A stretch of 64,000 nucleotides of DNA from Synergistaceae bacterium (GTDB lineage Bacteria; Synergistota; Synergistia; Synergistales; Aminobacteriaceae): assembly GCA_017446055.1 (NCBI GenBank), contig JAFSRQ010000096.1:1-64000 (forward strand). Direction: 5' to 3'. The notes under the pieces are model-generated. The model did not search any database and was not told the DNA's origin. It saw only the letters and a program-made list of their open reading frames with translations. Positions 52,039 to 61,592 of the stretch are shown in pieces. A program made the translations under genes and the position numbers. Numbering within the stretch: the first letter of the stretch is position 1; the number at the start of each line of letters is the position of its first letter.

Positions 52039-52698
52039 ATGAGCCTGACAGACCGCCGTATCATCTTGGCACGGCACGGACAAACCGAATGGAACTTGCA
52101 TTTTCGCTTCCAGGGTCGTACTAACATACAGCTTACGGATGAAGGTATGTCTCAGGCACATTCGCTCGCAGAACGCCTCAAGTCATGGCCGCCCGATGTC
52201 ATTTACTCCAGCCCCCTTGACCGCGCTATGTTCACCGCAAAAACTGCAGCAGACAAATTCGGACTAGTCCCGGTAATTATCCCTGAGCTTGAAGAAATCA
52301 ACTTTGGCTCGTGGGAAGGCTTGTCGCTTGTCTCACTTGAACAGGAACAGCCAGTAGCCTATAACCGCTGGAGGTCTGACCCGTTCTTCAACCCTCCTGA
52401 TGGCGCAGAGACTTGGCCGGAAATTGAGACCAGGCTTAACCGTGCCGTCAACATCATGCTTGGCAGTCCCCACAAACGTATCATCGCTGTAACTCACGGC
52501 GGCATTATACGCGCACTTTATGCCGTAATTCTGGGTCTCAATCCTCATAAGACTTGGTACATTGACGCGGCTAACTGCTCTATGTCGGGAATAGAAATCA
52601 TCGGTCAACGTCGTTACCTGTCCTTCACGAACGATAACCTTCACATCAAGGCAGGGAAGTATGGCGAGACACTGCCGGTATGGGGTGATGAGGCATGA
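52039..52698 (+). CDS. Histidine phosphatase family protein
   Basis: A 219-residue phosphoglycerate-mutase-like phosphatase. It has the phosphohistidine motif LARHGQTEWN (residues 10-19), Y-S-S-P-L-D-R-A, E-I-N-F-G-S-W-E-G and VTHGGIIRAL with the second histidine. It lacks the long insert of dPGM, so it is more like alpha-ribazole or general phosphatases; the substrate is unknown. It overlaps the sigma-factor gene by 4 nt (ATGA). Confidence 0.9.
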   Translation: MSLTDRRIILARHGQTEWNLHFRFQGRTNIQLTDEGMSQAHSLAERLKSWPPDVIYSSPLDRAMFTAKTAADKFGLVPVIIPELEEINFGSWEGLSLVSLEQEQPVAYNRWRSDPFFNPPDGAETWPEIETRLNRAVNIMLGSPHKRIIAVTHGGIIRALYAVILGLNPHKTWYIDAANCSMSGIEIIGQRRYLSFTNDNLHIKAGKYGETLPVWGDEA

Positions 52699-53240
52699 GC
52701 ATTGACGCTGAGCATGAACGCGATTTGTGGAGACGGCTCACTGAGGACGGCGATATTTCAGCACGCGAGGAACTCATTGTGTCATACCGTCCGCTAGTCT
52801 TCTGGATTGCAGGGAAAATTCATGTGGCTGACACCCAGCTTAAGCAGGACATCATTCAGGAAGGCATGTTAGCCTTAATCCGGGCTGTTGACAGGTTCGA
52901 GCCTCAGCAGGGCTACAAGTTCACCACTTATGCCTACCACAAGATACACGGTCAAATCATAAACATGCTGGAACGTTCAGAGAAACGCGCTCCCGTCCCT
53001 GTCCCAGACGAATACCTAGAGCATGAAGACGACTGTCCCGGCGATGAATGGATTGACGCTCAGGAAGCAGTATCACGCCTTGAAGGCAGAGAGGCTGAAG
53101 TCGTGTCAGCATTATTCTTCGAGGGCAAAAACCCTAAGGATATAGCGCAGGAGAAACGTCTTGATGTCAGCCATGTCTACAGGCTCAGAAGAAGCGCAAT
53201 CGCACGGATTAGGGGGTGGCTCGGCATTGAGGGAGCATAG
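52695..53240 (+). CDS. Small sigma-70 family factor (regions 2 and 4)
   Basis: A 181-residue sigma factor. Region 2 is clear: DIIQEGMLALIRAVDRFEPQ, then YKFTTYAYHKIHGQIINML. Region 4 helix-turn-helix is NPKDIAQEKRLDVSHVYRLR. Region 3 and region 1 are absent, so it resembles a compact alternative sigma of FliA/SigH-like descent more than a primary factor. No anti-sigma gene is recognised beside it, although the next gene encodes a single-span membrane protein. It is second in the bamA-lpx operon. Confidence 0.87.
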   Translation: MSIDAEHERDLWRRLTEDGDISAREELIVSYRPLVFWIAGKIHVADTQLKQDIIQEGMLALIRAVDRFEPQQGYKFTTYAYHKIHGQIINMLERSEKRAPVPVPDEYLEHEDDCPGDEWIDAQEAVSRLEGREAEVVSALFFEGKNPKDIAQEKRLDVSHVYRLRRSAIARIRGWLGIEGA

Positions 53241-53769
53241 GCTTGAGACTAGAATTGACGCTGTCATTCACTGGCTGGAACGCATGAAGTCTGCATACAC
53301 TTCCGGGGCAGTTGAGAGCGCGTATCTCGATGCTGAATGCGCAAGGGCTGACCTCGACGACATCAAAAGCGATGTGTTCGCACGCATTACACCCGTCAAG
53401 CACACCAACATCTTCACGACAATCATACGCCTCTCACAGGTGATTGTTCTGGCCGCGATTATCGTTATGTCTATGGTTATACCCTTGTCGCACGAGAATG
53501 TTACTGTAACACCTGCCGTACCCGCTGAGACAGTAGCAGAAATCCCCGCGCAAATCACACCACCGTCAACACAAGAAACAAAGCCACGTAAGCGCAGAGC
53601 CTCACCACCGAAGAAACCTGCACAGTCTCAGACAACCGCAAAGCAACCGCAAAAGTCCCAGCAACCACAGAAGCCCGCAAAGACTGTAGCGCATGACAAG
53701 ATATATTCCCTGATACAGACGGGGCAGAGAGCCTTGAAGAACGATAATTCCGTCATAAACGTAAAGTGA
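53227..53769 (+). CDS. Hypothetical single-span membrane protein after sigma factor
   Basis: A protein of about 180 residues with a helical N-terminal cytoplasmic part, a transmembrane helix (IIRLSQVIVLAAIIVMSMVI) and a proline/glutamine/lysine-rich outer region (SPPKKPAQSQTTAKQPQKSQ). The start is uncertain: TTG 53227 behind AGGGGGTGG is used, but ATG 53164 behind AGGAG would add 21 residues overlapping the sigma gene. The topology is like that of anti-sigma factors, but no ZAS or other known domain is seen. Confidence 0.65.
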   Translation: MREHRLETRIDAVIHWLERMKSAYTSGAVESAYLDAECARADLDDIKSDVFARITPVKHTNIFTTIIRLSQVIVLAAIIVMSMVIPLSHENVTVTPAVPAETVAEIPAQITPPSTQETKPRKRRASPPKKPAQSQTTAKQPQKSQQPQKPAKTVAHDKIYSLIQTGQRALKNDNSVINVK

Positions 53770-53789
53770 AAGGAGTTTTTACACATACC

Positions 53790-55520
53790 ATGAGGAATAG
53801 ATTTGCATTATTGATACTTATTATGACACTTGCCGCTCAATCTCACGCCGCAGAAACTATTGGCCGTCAGGTTACCTCCGTCAACGTCTCAGGAAACCCT
53901 AACATCGCCACTGAGTATATCCTCAATGTTGTTGACACTAAGCCCGGTACTTTCCTCAGCCGTGATGTCATTCTGTCTGACATTGAGGCCGTCTACAATC
54001 AGGGCTTCTTCTCGTTTGTTGACGCTGACTTCTCCGATGAGGGCGGCGGCGTATCCGTAACATTCACCGTCCAGGAGAACCCGGTCATCGACAGCATTAC
54101 CTTCAAGGGCAACACTCTTTACACCTCAGAACAGCTCATGAAGGAAGTGTTTTCGCAGGAGGGTACAGTGTTCAACAGACAGTTCTTCAGGAATGACCTT
54201 GACCGCATTCAAGAAAAGTACCACAAAGACGGCTATGTTATGGCTCGCGTGTCGGACGTTCAGATTCAGGGCGGCAACATCTACGTAACCATCCTTGAAC
54301 CTCGCGTGAACGATGTGCTGATACAGGGCAACACAAAGACAAAGACATACGTTATACGCCGCGAGCTCAAGCTCAAGCAGGGCGACATCTTCAACGTTAC
54401 GAAATTCCGTCATGAGCTGGGCAAACTTCAGGGATTGGGATACTTTGAGGATGTCAACGTGGCCTTCGATGTACCTGAAGATGACGACAGCACCGTTGAC
54501 CTCATACTCACCGTAAAGGAGAAGCGCACTGCCTCGGTCGGCTTGAACCTGGGCTACGGCACGGAGAGCGGCATTTCGGGCGGTCTGACTTACACCGACA
54601 CTAACCTGTGGGGGCGCGGAATGAACTTCGAGGTCGGCTTCAACGCGGGCAGTGAGGCTACATACTGGGCTACATTGTCCAGTCCCTATATGGACGCTGA
54701 CACTTACGCTTGGAGGGTGGGCGCAAGATACCGCACATACGATGAAAGGTATTACTATCGGCAGGGAAAGAGGCAGTTTGACTTTGACGAAAAGACACTG
54801 AGCCTGTTTGCGGGGGTGGGTAAGAAATTCAGCAATGAGGATTGGAGCTGGTTTCTCACACTCAGGCGCGAGGATGCAGAGTACAGTAACCTACAGCGGG
54901 CTATACCGGGCTATATCGATGACCTTACTCCATGGGACGGGGTCAATCAGACGGTGGAGCTACAATTAATGTGGGACAAGCGCGATGAATACTCACCATA
55001 TCCCAAGGGCTTTGTGTGGGACACTAACCTTGAGCAGGCGGTTAAAGTCTTAGGCGGAGAGTATGATTACCTCAAGTACTGGACACAGGCCCGGTTATAC
55101 CTGCCGTTGAACGGTGTGCTTGAGGGACTTGCTGATGTGGGCGGAATGTGGACGGCGGAGAACCCATTGCTCTTGGCGGCAAGGGTGCGTGTGGGGTCGT
55201 CAACTGCCGATGAGCTTCCTGCGTTTGCGCGTTACTCGTTGGGCGGCATGAACACTCTGCGGGGCTATAACTCGCGGTCATTCGAGGGCAGCAATTTCTA
55301 TATGGGCAACTTTGAGCTTAGAGTTCCTATCGCTTCATCGGTCTCATTAGTCGGCTTCTATGACATCGGCAACGCTGACGCAAAAATGGACTGGTCTAAC
55401 TCTCATGATGATTACGGCTTAGGTGTCAGGGTAAAAACTCCGTTCGGCAATCTGCGTGTTGACTATGCTAAAGGCGAGGACGAGAACAGGACATATTTCG
55501 GTTTCGGTGAAATGTTTTAG
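53790..55520 (+). CDS. bamA: Outer-membrane assembly protein BamA
   Basis: A protein of about 576 residues starting at ATG 53790 with a signal peptide (RFALLILIMTLAAQSHAA). Three POTRA domains (about 25-250) replace the five of E. coli: VTSVNVSGN, IDSITFKGN and VNDVLIQGN mark their starts. The 16-strand barrel includes the family lid motif region G-x-N-T-L-R-G-Y (GGMNTLRGYNSRSF) and ends with a C-terminal phenylalanine (YFGFGEMF). It inserts beta-barrels in the outer membrane. A GTG eight codons earlier is an alternative start. Confidence 0.93.
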   Translation: MRNRFALLILIMTLAAQSHAAETIGRQVTSVNVSGNPNIATEYILNVVDTKPGTFLSRDVILSDIEAVYNQGFFSFVDADFSDEGGGVSVTFTVQENPVIDSITFKGNTLYTSEQLMKEVFSQEGTVFNRQFFRNDLDRIQEKYHKDGYVMARVSDVQIQGGNIYVTILEPRVNDVLIQGNTKTKTYVIRRELKLKQGDIFNVTKFRHELGKLQGLGYFEDVNVAFDVPEDDDSTVDLILTVKEKRTASVGLNLGYGTESGISGGLTYTDTNLWGRGMNFEVGFNAGSEATYWATLSSPYMDADTYAWRVGARYRTYDERYYYRQGKRQFDFDEKTLSLFAGVGKKFSNEDWSWFLTLRREDAEYSNLQRAIPGYIDDLTPWDGVNQTVELQLMWDKRDEYSPYPKGFVWDTNLEQAVKVLGGEYDYLKYWTQARLYLPLNGVLEGLADVGGMWTAENPLLLAARVRVGSSTADELPAFARYSLGGMNTLRGYNSRSFEGSNFYMGNFELRVPIASSVSLVGFYDIGNADAKMDWSNSHDDYGLGVRVKTPFGNLRVDYAKGEDENRTYFGFGEMF

Positions 55521-56730
55521 CCTTTGTGCGCTGGCCGTATTGCTGTCGTCTGCAACCTGCCGGGCTATGACTGTTACGGGGCTTCCTGAATGGCTGTCTG
55601 GTGCGGCGGAACGTAGCCTCATAGCTGTATGGAGCGAGATACCTGATGACGGCATGACCGACCGCGAGGGTACTCTTGAGCTTGTAGCTACGAGACTATT
55701 TGCGGGCTACAGTGTCAGGGTTATACCGGGACATGATGAGCCTGCAATAACCTTCACGCCCTCACGCGATGAGGAGTCCACCCTGCCAGAAGTCCATATC
55801 ATTATGCCAGACCTGCGCGGAATTGCACTCTCATGGTTCAGCGATGATGTTACCGGGCTTGCTGATGAAGTGTCTGTTACGGCGGGTGAAGTTCCCCGGT
55901 CTGCGTTGACGTGGGCGGACGGCGCGTTAAGGGAGCGTGTAAGCACTATGATACGGTTACGCTTGCCGGGCTGGGAGTTCACACAGCAGATATACATATC
56001 CCCGTCAGCAGTGTCAATAAATCTCTCATTCCGTCCGTCATCACAGATGATACTTGCATTGAAGCCCGTGCTTACCTCCCGAACAATTCCTGTAATGTTC
56101 CGCACAGACCTTGAGGCAAAAATCCTCCCGGAGATGTCTCCTCTAATCGGACTGCCATTGAAGTGGGCGCAAAGGCATAAAGGCGACATCGAGAACTTAG
56201 CGCAGAAATATCTTGAGGACAGGAACACGGTCGGGAATATGCGTGCTGACGTGTCGGTGAAGTTCACTGCGGGCAAAGTTGCGGGCATTGACGCTAGGGT
56301 AGACAGCCGCAGCTTTATGTTCAGCATGTGGGCGGCGGTATACGCGGGTCTTGACGGCAGAAACCCGGAGGCGGGCGCATTCTTCGGTTTTCGTCCTGTG
56401 TGGAGAATAGGTGATGTGAACCTTGCGCCAGAAATTTACGGTGAGGTAATATTCTCGCTTGATGACTTTGGCGTAACCTACAGGGCGGGCGGACGTTTCG
56501 AGCTTCTGTCAGGTTTGTGGACGGGTCTTGAGTACGTTATGCCGGAGGGACATACATTCATGCGCATGGAGTATATCCCCCTGAAGGTCAGGAGGCCATA
56601 TGCATTGTGGCGGTGGAACATAGGCCGTTCGTATCATGAGCTGGGACTTGGCTACAGGTTTGACGAGCATGTTTCAGCAGAGATATATTACGATGGCAGT
56701 ATAGGTTTGCGCGGAATATGGAACTTATGA
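55507..56730 (+). CDS. Unknown exported protein, probable outer-membrane partner of BamA operon
   Basis: A 407-residue protein starting at GTG 55507 inside the end of bamA (14-bp overlap). It has a signal peptide (CFSLCALAVLLSSATCRA). The first 240 residues are alpha/beta and the last 170 show alternating hydrophobic strands (FMFSMWAAVYAGL, VNLAPEIYGEVIF, GVTYRAGGRFELL, GLEYVMPEG, SYHELGLGYRF, VSAEIYYDGSIG) like part of a beta barrel ending in RGIWNL. I do not recognise the family. Genetic coupling to bamA suggests a role in outer-membrane assembly or LPS handling. Confidence 0.72.
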   Translation: MKCFSLCALAVLLSSATCRAMTVTGLPEWLSGAAERSLIAVWSEIPDDGMTDREGTLELVATRLFAGYSVRVIPGHDEPAITFTPSRDEESTLPEVHIIMPDLRGIALSWFSDDVTGLADEVSVTAGEVPRSALTWADGALRERVSTMIRLRLPGWEFTQQIYISPSAVSINLSFRPSSQMILALKPVLTSRTIPVMFRTDLEAKILPEMSPLIGLPLKWAQRHKGDIENLAQKYLEDRNTVGNMRADVSVKFTAGKVAGIDARVDSRSFMFSMWAAVYAGLDGRNPEAGAFFGFRPVWRIGDVNLAPEIYGEVIFSLDDFGVTYRAGGRFELLSGLWTGLEYVMPEGHTFMRMEYIPLKVRRPYALWRWNIGRSYHELGLGYRFDEHVSAEIYYDGSIGLRGIWNL

Positions 56731-56746
56731 GGAGGTTAATTACAGA

Positions 56747-57688
56747 GTGAAATTATCAGACATGGCCGATAAACTCGGTCTAAAGCTGTGCGGAAACACG
56801 GAGCGGGAAATAATTGGTGTGGCAAGCCCAGAATACCCCAGTGCGGAGCGTATCTGTGTCGTGTGGGACAAGACAGCAATGCGCAAACTCCCTCCTACAG
56901 TCCCAATAATCGGCAAGGAGGAATATTTTGACGGCGGCAGGGACGGCCTCATCACCGATAATCCGCGGGCGGCATTGGCTGATGTACTCTCACTGTTTGA
57001 CGCGGGGCTGATGGTTACAGGCATTGACCCCAAAGCTGAAGTGTCATCCTCCGCAAAAGTCTCACCGGGGGCTAGGATATGTGCATTTGCTTACGTGGGC
57101 GGGGGCTGTACGGTCGGCGAGGGGACGGTGATTGAGCCTCATGCGGTGCTCGTGAGGAATGTTGCTGTGGGGCGCAGCTGCATGATACATTCGGGCGCGG
57201 TTATAGGGGCGGACGGCTTTGGGTTTGAGCGCACACCGTCAGGCTGGGTTAAGATACCGCAGGTAGGGGGAGTTAGGATTGGCGATGACGTAGAGATAGG
57301 AGCTTGCACTACTATAGACAGGGGGACTATTAGCGACACGGAGATAGGCTCGGGGACGAAAATAGACAATCAGGTGCAAATCGGCCACAACGTTAAAATC
57401 GGGCGAAACTGTATCATCTGCTCTATGTCGGGGATAGCGGGCAGCAGTATTCTTGAGGACAATGTTACGCTGGCGGTTCAGGCGGGGATAACAGACCATG
57501 TGAGGATAGGAGCAAACGCAGTGATAGCTGGCCGGTCTGGCGTAACTAATGATATTCCGGCGGACGCAATAGTCTCTGGCTTCCCTGCGAGAAATCACAA
57601 TGACGCAAAGAGGGCGTTAATGTTAGCGGCTGACCTTCCGTCTATCGTGAAGAGACTTCGCGCTGTCGAGAGAAAAAATGAGGCTTAA
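56747..57688 (+). CDS. lpxD: UDP-3-O-(3-hydroxyacyl)glucosamine N-acyltransferase
   Basis: A 313-residue lipid A enzyme starting at GTG 56747 behind GGAGG. It has an N-terminal uridine-binding domain (about 1-95), then a left-handed beta helix of hexapeptide repeats. The catalytic histidine lies in QVQIGHNVKIG, and GADGFGFE binds substrate. It adds the second acyl chain to the glucosamine precursor. It overlaps lpxC by 11 bp. Confidence 0.95.
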   Translation: MKLSDMADKLGLKLCGNTEREIIGVASPEYPSAERICVVWDKTAMRKLPPTVPIIGKEEYFDGGRDGLITDNPRAALADVLSLFDAGLMVTGIDPKAEVSSSAKVSPGARICAFAYVGGGCTVGEGTVIEPHAVLVRNVAVGRSCMIHSGAVIGADGFGFERTPSGWVKIPQVGGVRIGDDVEIGACTTIDRGTISDTEIGSGTKIDNQVQIGHNVKIGRNCIICSMSGIAGSSILEDNVTLAVQAGITDHVRIGANAVIAGRSGVTNDIPADAIVSGFPARNHNDAKRALMLAADLPSIVKRLRAVERKNEA

Positions 57689-58496
57689 CGGGAAAATATC
57701 ATTAGAGGGAGCTGGCCTTCATTCGGGGAAAATCTGCCGACTGACGATAGAGCCGTATAACTCTCCGTATGTCGTAATGCGTTCGGGCAATGAACAAGCT
57801 CCTCTGTACACCCTGAAATCCAGCGGGACAAATCGCGGTTCAGACTACACATTTCCCGGCGGGACAGTTATACGGACGTGCGAACATGTACTGTCATCAC
57901 TTGCTGGGATGGGTATATATTCGGGAGTTCTTGTTACTGTTGACGGAGGAGAGATGCCCGGACTTGACGGCTGTGCGATGGCCTTATGCTCTGAAATTAT
58001 GTCTCACGCTGTCGATGACGGATACACTATTCCCTGCAAGGACATTCTCCGCCCTGTAATAGTGTCGAGTGAAGACAGGACACGGTTTGTAGCGGCATTC
58101 CCTGCTGATGAATTTCACGTAACGTACACGGTTGAGTATGATACAGTCGGCACACAGATATACGATTACACGCAAACGCCCCGCAGATATATCACCGAGA
58201 TAGCCCCCGCGCGGACATTTGCCTACGAACGGGACATAGAATATCTGCGTTCACACGGAATGGCACTCGGCGGAAGTCTGGACAACGCAATATTGATAGG
58301 CGGCAGTATACAGGCGAAGGGCGGTCTCAGGTGGCCGGATGAATTTGTGCGGCACAAAGTCTTAGACCTAATCGGGGACTTGTCATCAGTCGGGCGGCCA
58401 CTGAACGCGCACATAATAGCTGTGAGAGCCGGCCATGAGTTACACCTGAGATTAGCGGACAAACTGAAGGAGGAAATGCAGAGTTGGCAGAGATAG
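57678..58496 (+). CDS. lpxC: UDP-3-O-acyl-N-acetylglucosamine deacetylase
   Basis: A 272-residue zinc deacetylase, the committed step of lipid A synthesis. It has GAGLHSGKICRLTI, the first zinc histidine in RTCEHVLSSL, the F-A-Y-E-R-D loop and HKVLDLIGDL with the second histidine and aspartate. It is about 30 residues shorter than E. coli LpxC, mainly at the C-terminal degradation tail recognised by FtsH, so regulation by FtsH may differ here. Confidence 0.95.
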   Translation: MRLNGKISLEGAGLHSGKICRLTIEPYNSPYVVMRSGNEQAPLYTLKSSGTNRGSDYTFPGGTVIRTCEHVLSSLAGMGIYSGVLVTVDGGEMPGLDGCAMALCSEIMSHAVDDGYTIPCKDILRPVIVSSEDRTRFVAAFPADEFHVTYTVEYDTVGTQIYDYTQTPRRYITEIAPARTFAYERDIEYLRSHGMALGGSLDNAILIGGSIQAKGGLRWPDEFVRHKVLDLIGDLSSVGRPLNAHIIAVRAGHELHLRLADKLKEEMQSWQR

Positions 58497-58948
58497 ACAT
58501 ATTCGGAATAATGAAGACGCTGAAGCACCGTTACCCATTTCTGATGGTGGACAGGATAACGGAATATGATGATATGCATGTAACCGGGTACAAGAACGTA
58601 ACGTACAACGAGCCGTTTTTTCAGGGACATTTTCCCGGCGACCCTACAATGCCCGGAGTGTTAATTGTTGAAAGCATGGGTCAGGTAGCGAGCGTACTTC
58701 TCGGTATAAAGCTGGGAATGGAGCAGGGCAACAAGATAGCCTTCCTCACGGGTATGGACAAGGTACGTTTCAGGAAACCTGTGCGACCCGGCGACAAGCT
58801 CGTAACAGTGGCAGAACTGACAAACGTGCGCAGTAATTCAGCGAAGGCGAAAGCGAAAGCCTATGTTGACGATGAGGTAGTAGCGGAAGCGGAGTTTCTG
58901 ACGATAATAGCCGACACTCTCGGACACAATTCGGAGGGCGACAAGTGA
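58484..58948 (+). CDS. fabZ: 3-hydroxyacyl-ACP dehydratase FabZ
   Basis: A 154-residue hot-dog enzyme starting at TTG 58484 behind GGAGGAA. It has HRYPFLMVDRI with the catalytic histidine, FFQGHFPGDPTMPGVLIVE with the catalytic glutamate, and LTGMDKVRFRKPVRPGD. It dehydrates 3-hydroxyacyl-ACP in fatty acid synthesis and competes with LpxA/LpxD for substrate. The lpxC-fabZ-lpxA order is conserved in diderms. Confidence 0.96.
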   Translation: MAEIDIFGIMKTLKHRYPFLMVDRITEYDDMHVTGYKNVTYNEPFFQGHFPGDPTMPGVLIVESMGQVASVLLGIKLGMEQGNKIAFLTGMDKVRFRKPVRPGDKLVTVAELTNVRSNSAKAKAKAYVDDEVVAEAEFLTIIADTLGHNSEGDK

Positions 58949-59733
58949 GCGCAAGTATTCATCCGTTAGCAGTAATATCCCCCCAAGCCGAAATATCAGA
59001 CGGAGTGAAGATAGGGCCATACTGTTTTGTTGACGGAGACGCAAAAATCGGAGAAGGCACAGAGCTAGTAGCATTCGTGAGCGTGCACGGCCATGTAACA
59101 GTGGGGAAGAACTGCAAGATATGTGAGCATACCGCCATCGGGGGCGACCCGCAAGACCACAGTTATCACGGTGAAGTCTCCTACGTCAGGATAGGCGATA
59201 ACACATTAATCCGTGAGAACGTAACGATAAACCGTGCGACAGGCGAGGGCAATACAACGGTAGTGGGCAATGACTGTTTCATCATGGAGGGCGTTCACTT
59301 TGCTCACAACGTGCAGGTTGGCGACTATGTTACGGTAGCAAACAAGGTAGGACTGTCAGGTTTTGTTGAAGTCGGAAGTCATACGGTATTCGGAGGTATG
59401 GCGGGAGTACACCAGTTTGTTCGTATAGGCGAGTACTGCATGATAGGGGGACTGTACCGTGTCTCGAAGGATATTCCGCACTACACGCTTGCTTCAGGAG
59501 AGCCGTTGAGGTTGACGGGGTTGAACAAGGTCGGGCTGCAGCGGGGAGGTTTCACGGCAGAGACGGTGAAGGAGGTCTACAGGTTCTACCGCTGGCTATA
59601 CAGGAAGGACGCTCGTTTTTCGGACAGCTTGAGCGAGGCAATAACGCGCAAGGATGAGTATATTCCTGAGATACGGAAGGTAATCGAGTTCTACGAGGGT
59701 ACGAAACGCGGCGTAACATTCTGGGGTAAATGA
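58945..59733 (+). CDS. lpxA: Acyl-[ACP]-UDP-N-acetylglucosamine O-acyltransferase
   Basis: A 262-residue hexapeptide-repeat acyltransferase starting the lipid A pathway. It has IHPLAVISPQAEI, the G-G-D-P-Q-D motif, HFAHNVQVGDYV with the catalytic histidine, HQFVRIGEYCMIGG and the C-terminal helical domain. The start overlaps fabZ (GTGA). It is the last gene of the operon; lpxB is not in the window. Confidence 0.96.
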   Translation: MSASIHPLAVISPQAEISDGVKIGPYCFVDGDAKIGEGTELVAFVSVHGHVTVGKNCKICEHTAIGGDPQDHSYHGEVSYVRIGDNTLIRENVTINRATGEGNTTVVGNDCFIMEGVHFAHNVQVGDYVTVANKVGLSGFVEVGSHTVFGGMAGVHQFVRIGEYCMIGGLYRVSKDIPHYTLASGEPLRLTGLNKVGLQRGGFTAETVKEVYRFYRWLYRKDARFSDSLSEAITRKDEYIPEIRKVIEFYEGTKRGVTFWGK

Positions 59734-59747
59734 CAGTTTCACGAAAG

Positions 59748-59779
59748 CAGCTTCTCAAAACGGGGAGCTGTTTTTTTTT
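59748..59779 (+). terminator. Terminator of the bamA-lpx operon
   Basis: CAGCTTCTC (59748-59756) pairs with GGGAGCTG (59763-59770) with one bulge, followed by nine T. Confidence 0.8.
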
Positions 59780-59862
59780 GCGCAAAGGCTGTATAAATTT
59801 CCGTGATTGAGCTAAACTATACACATCCCAAACATAATGACAAGAACGGAGGACTCTATCAC

Positions 59863-61461
59863 ATGCAGGAGAAGAAAATCGTGAACATACCTTCCCTCAT
59901 CAGCGACTATTACACCCTCGCCCCCAATCCTGACGACAAGACCCAGCAGGTAGCCTTCGGGACATCAGGACACCGCGGAAGTTCAGCCTTGCACAGCTTC
60001 AACGAGGCACACATTCTTGCGATAGCGCAGGCAGTCTACGAACACCGCACGGCAGAAGGCATACCCGGCCCGCTGTATCTTGGAGCGGACACACACGCCC
60101 TCTCTGAGCCATCAATGAGGACATGCGTTGAGGTTCTCGCGGCGAATGGAGTTGAGCTTATCCTCCAGAAGGATTTTGCGCCGACCCCAACGCCGGTAAT
60201 CTCCCGTGCAATTCTCGCGCACAACAGGACGCCCGGCAACAAGACGGCTGACGGAATGGTCATCACGCCGTCGCACAACCCCCCGACAGACGGAGGCATA
60301 AAGTACGACCCGCCATCGGGAGGTCCTGCAAGCCCGGAAATCACGAGCAAGATACAGAACCGTGCGAATGAGCTAATCCGTCAGGGAGTAGGTTCAATCA
60401 AGCGTGTACCGTTCGAGAAGGCCGTCAAGATGGACAATGTACACTTTGAGGATTTCGTGATACCCTACGTGAAGGCACTTGCTACAGTTGTTGACATGGA
60501 AGCAATCGCGAAGTCAGGACTGAAGATAGGTGCAGACCCTCTCGGCGGAAGCGGGATATATTACTGGAAGCCAATCGCGGAGATTTACGGCATCAAGAAT
60601 CTTGAAGTCGTCAACCCGAACCTTGACCCGACATTCTCATTCATGCCGCCCGACCATGACGGAAAAATCAGGATGGACTGTTCATCCCCTTGGGCAATGG
60701 CAAATCTCATCAGGCTTAAGGATGACTACGATATAGCGTTCGGGAACGACACGGATTATGACCGCCACGGCATAGTTACCCCGCAGGGTCTCATGAACCC
60801 CAACGCATATTTGTCCGTAGCAGTACAGCACCTCTTCACGTCCCGCAAGAACTGGAGGCCGGACGCGGCAGTCGGCAAAACAGTAGTCTCAAGCTCAATC
60901 ATCGACCGAGTAACAGAAGGCATAGGGCGCAAGCTGTGTGAGGTCCCGGTAGGCTTCAAGTGGTTTGTTGACGGTCTGCTTGACGGCTCAATGGGATTCG
61001 GCGGAGAAGAGAGCGCGGGTGCATCATTCCTTTGCAGGGACGGTTCTGTGTGGACGACCGACAAGGACGGAATCATCATGGACTTGCTTGCGTGTGAAAT
61101 CACAGCGGTAACAGGCAAGAACCCGGCCGAGCATTACGATGAAATCAAAGCGAAATACGGCACGAGCTACTACGCGAGGATAGACACGCCCGCCACGCCC
61201 GAACAGAAAGCGGCACTCGGCAAGCTATCACCTGACGACATCAAAGCGGACACCCTAGCAGGCGACAAGATAACCGGGAAATTCACGAAAGCTCCCGGCA
61301 ACAACGCTTCAATCGGCGGACTGAAGGTTACGACGGCTAACGGATGGTTTGCGGCGCGTCCTTCGGGAACGGAGAACATCTGCAAGCTCTACGCAGAAAG
61401 TTTCGTGAGTGAGGAACACCTCAAGACTATACAGAAAGAAGCTCAGGCAATAATAGCGTAA
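59863..61461 (+). CDS. pgm: Phosphoglucomutase, alpha-D-glucose type
   Basis: A 532-residue phosphohexomutase interconverting glucose 1- and 6-phosphate. ATG 59863 follows GGAGG. It has [10 protein letters not shown] near residues 32-41, the phosphoserine loop [13 protein letters not shown], the metal loop G-N-D-T-D-Y-D-R, the sugar-binding [10 protein letters not shown] and the phosphate-binding [12 protein letters not shown]. The length matches the E. coli Pgm type (546). It stands alone between two terminators. Confidence 0.95.
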   Translation: MQEKKIVNIPSLISDYYTLAPNPDDKTQQVAFGTSGHRGSSALHSFNEAHILAIAQAVYEHRTAEGIPGPLYLGADTHALSEPSMRTCVEVLAANGVELILQKDFAPTPTPVISRAILAHNRTPGNKTADGMVITPSHNPPTDGGIKYDPPSGGPASPEITSKIQNRANELIRQGVGSIKRVPFEKAVKMDNVHFEDFVIPYVKALATVVDMEAIAKSGLKIGADPLGGSGIYYWKPIAEIYGIKNLEVVNPNLDPTFSFMPPDHDGKIRMDCSSPWAMANLIRLKDDYDIAFGNDTDYDRHGIVTPQGLMNPNAYLSVAVQHLFTSRKNWRPDAAVGKTVVSSSIIDRVTEGIGRKLCEVPVGFKWFVDGLLDGSMGFGGEESAGASFLCRDGSVWTTDKDGIIMDLLACEITAVTGKNPAEHYDEIKAKYGTSYYARIDTPATPEQKAALGKLSPDDIKADTLAGDKITGKFTKAPGNNASIGGLKVTTANGWFAARPSGTENICKLYAESFVSEEHLKTIQKEAQAIIA

Positions 61462-61478
61462 GAGAACGTGAGATTAAA

Positions 61479-61508
61479 CCCTCTGGTTTTTGGCCGGAGG
61501 GTTTTTTT
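61479..61508 (+). terminator. Terminator of pgm
   Basis: CCCTC (61479-61483) pairs with GAGGG (61497-61501), extended by flanking AAA/TTT, followed by seven T. Confidence 0.75.
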
Positions 61509-61592
61509 GCGTACATGAGATTTATATTTTCGGTGAGGGCTACGTATCACATCAGGCAAGGAAGATACACATTATCCGCAAAATTCTCATCT

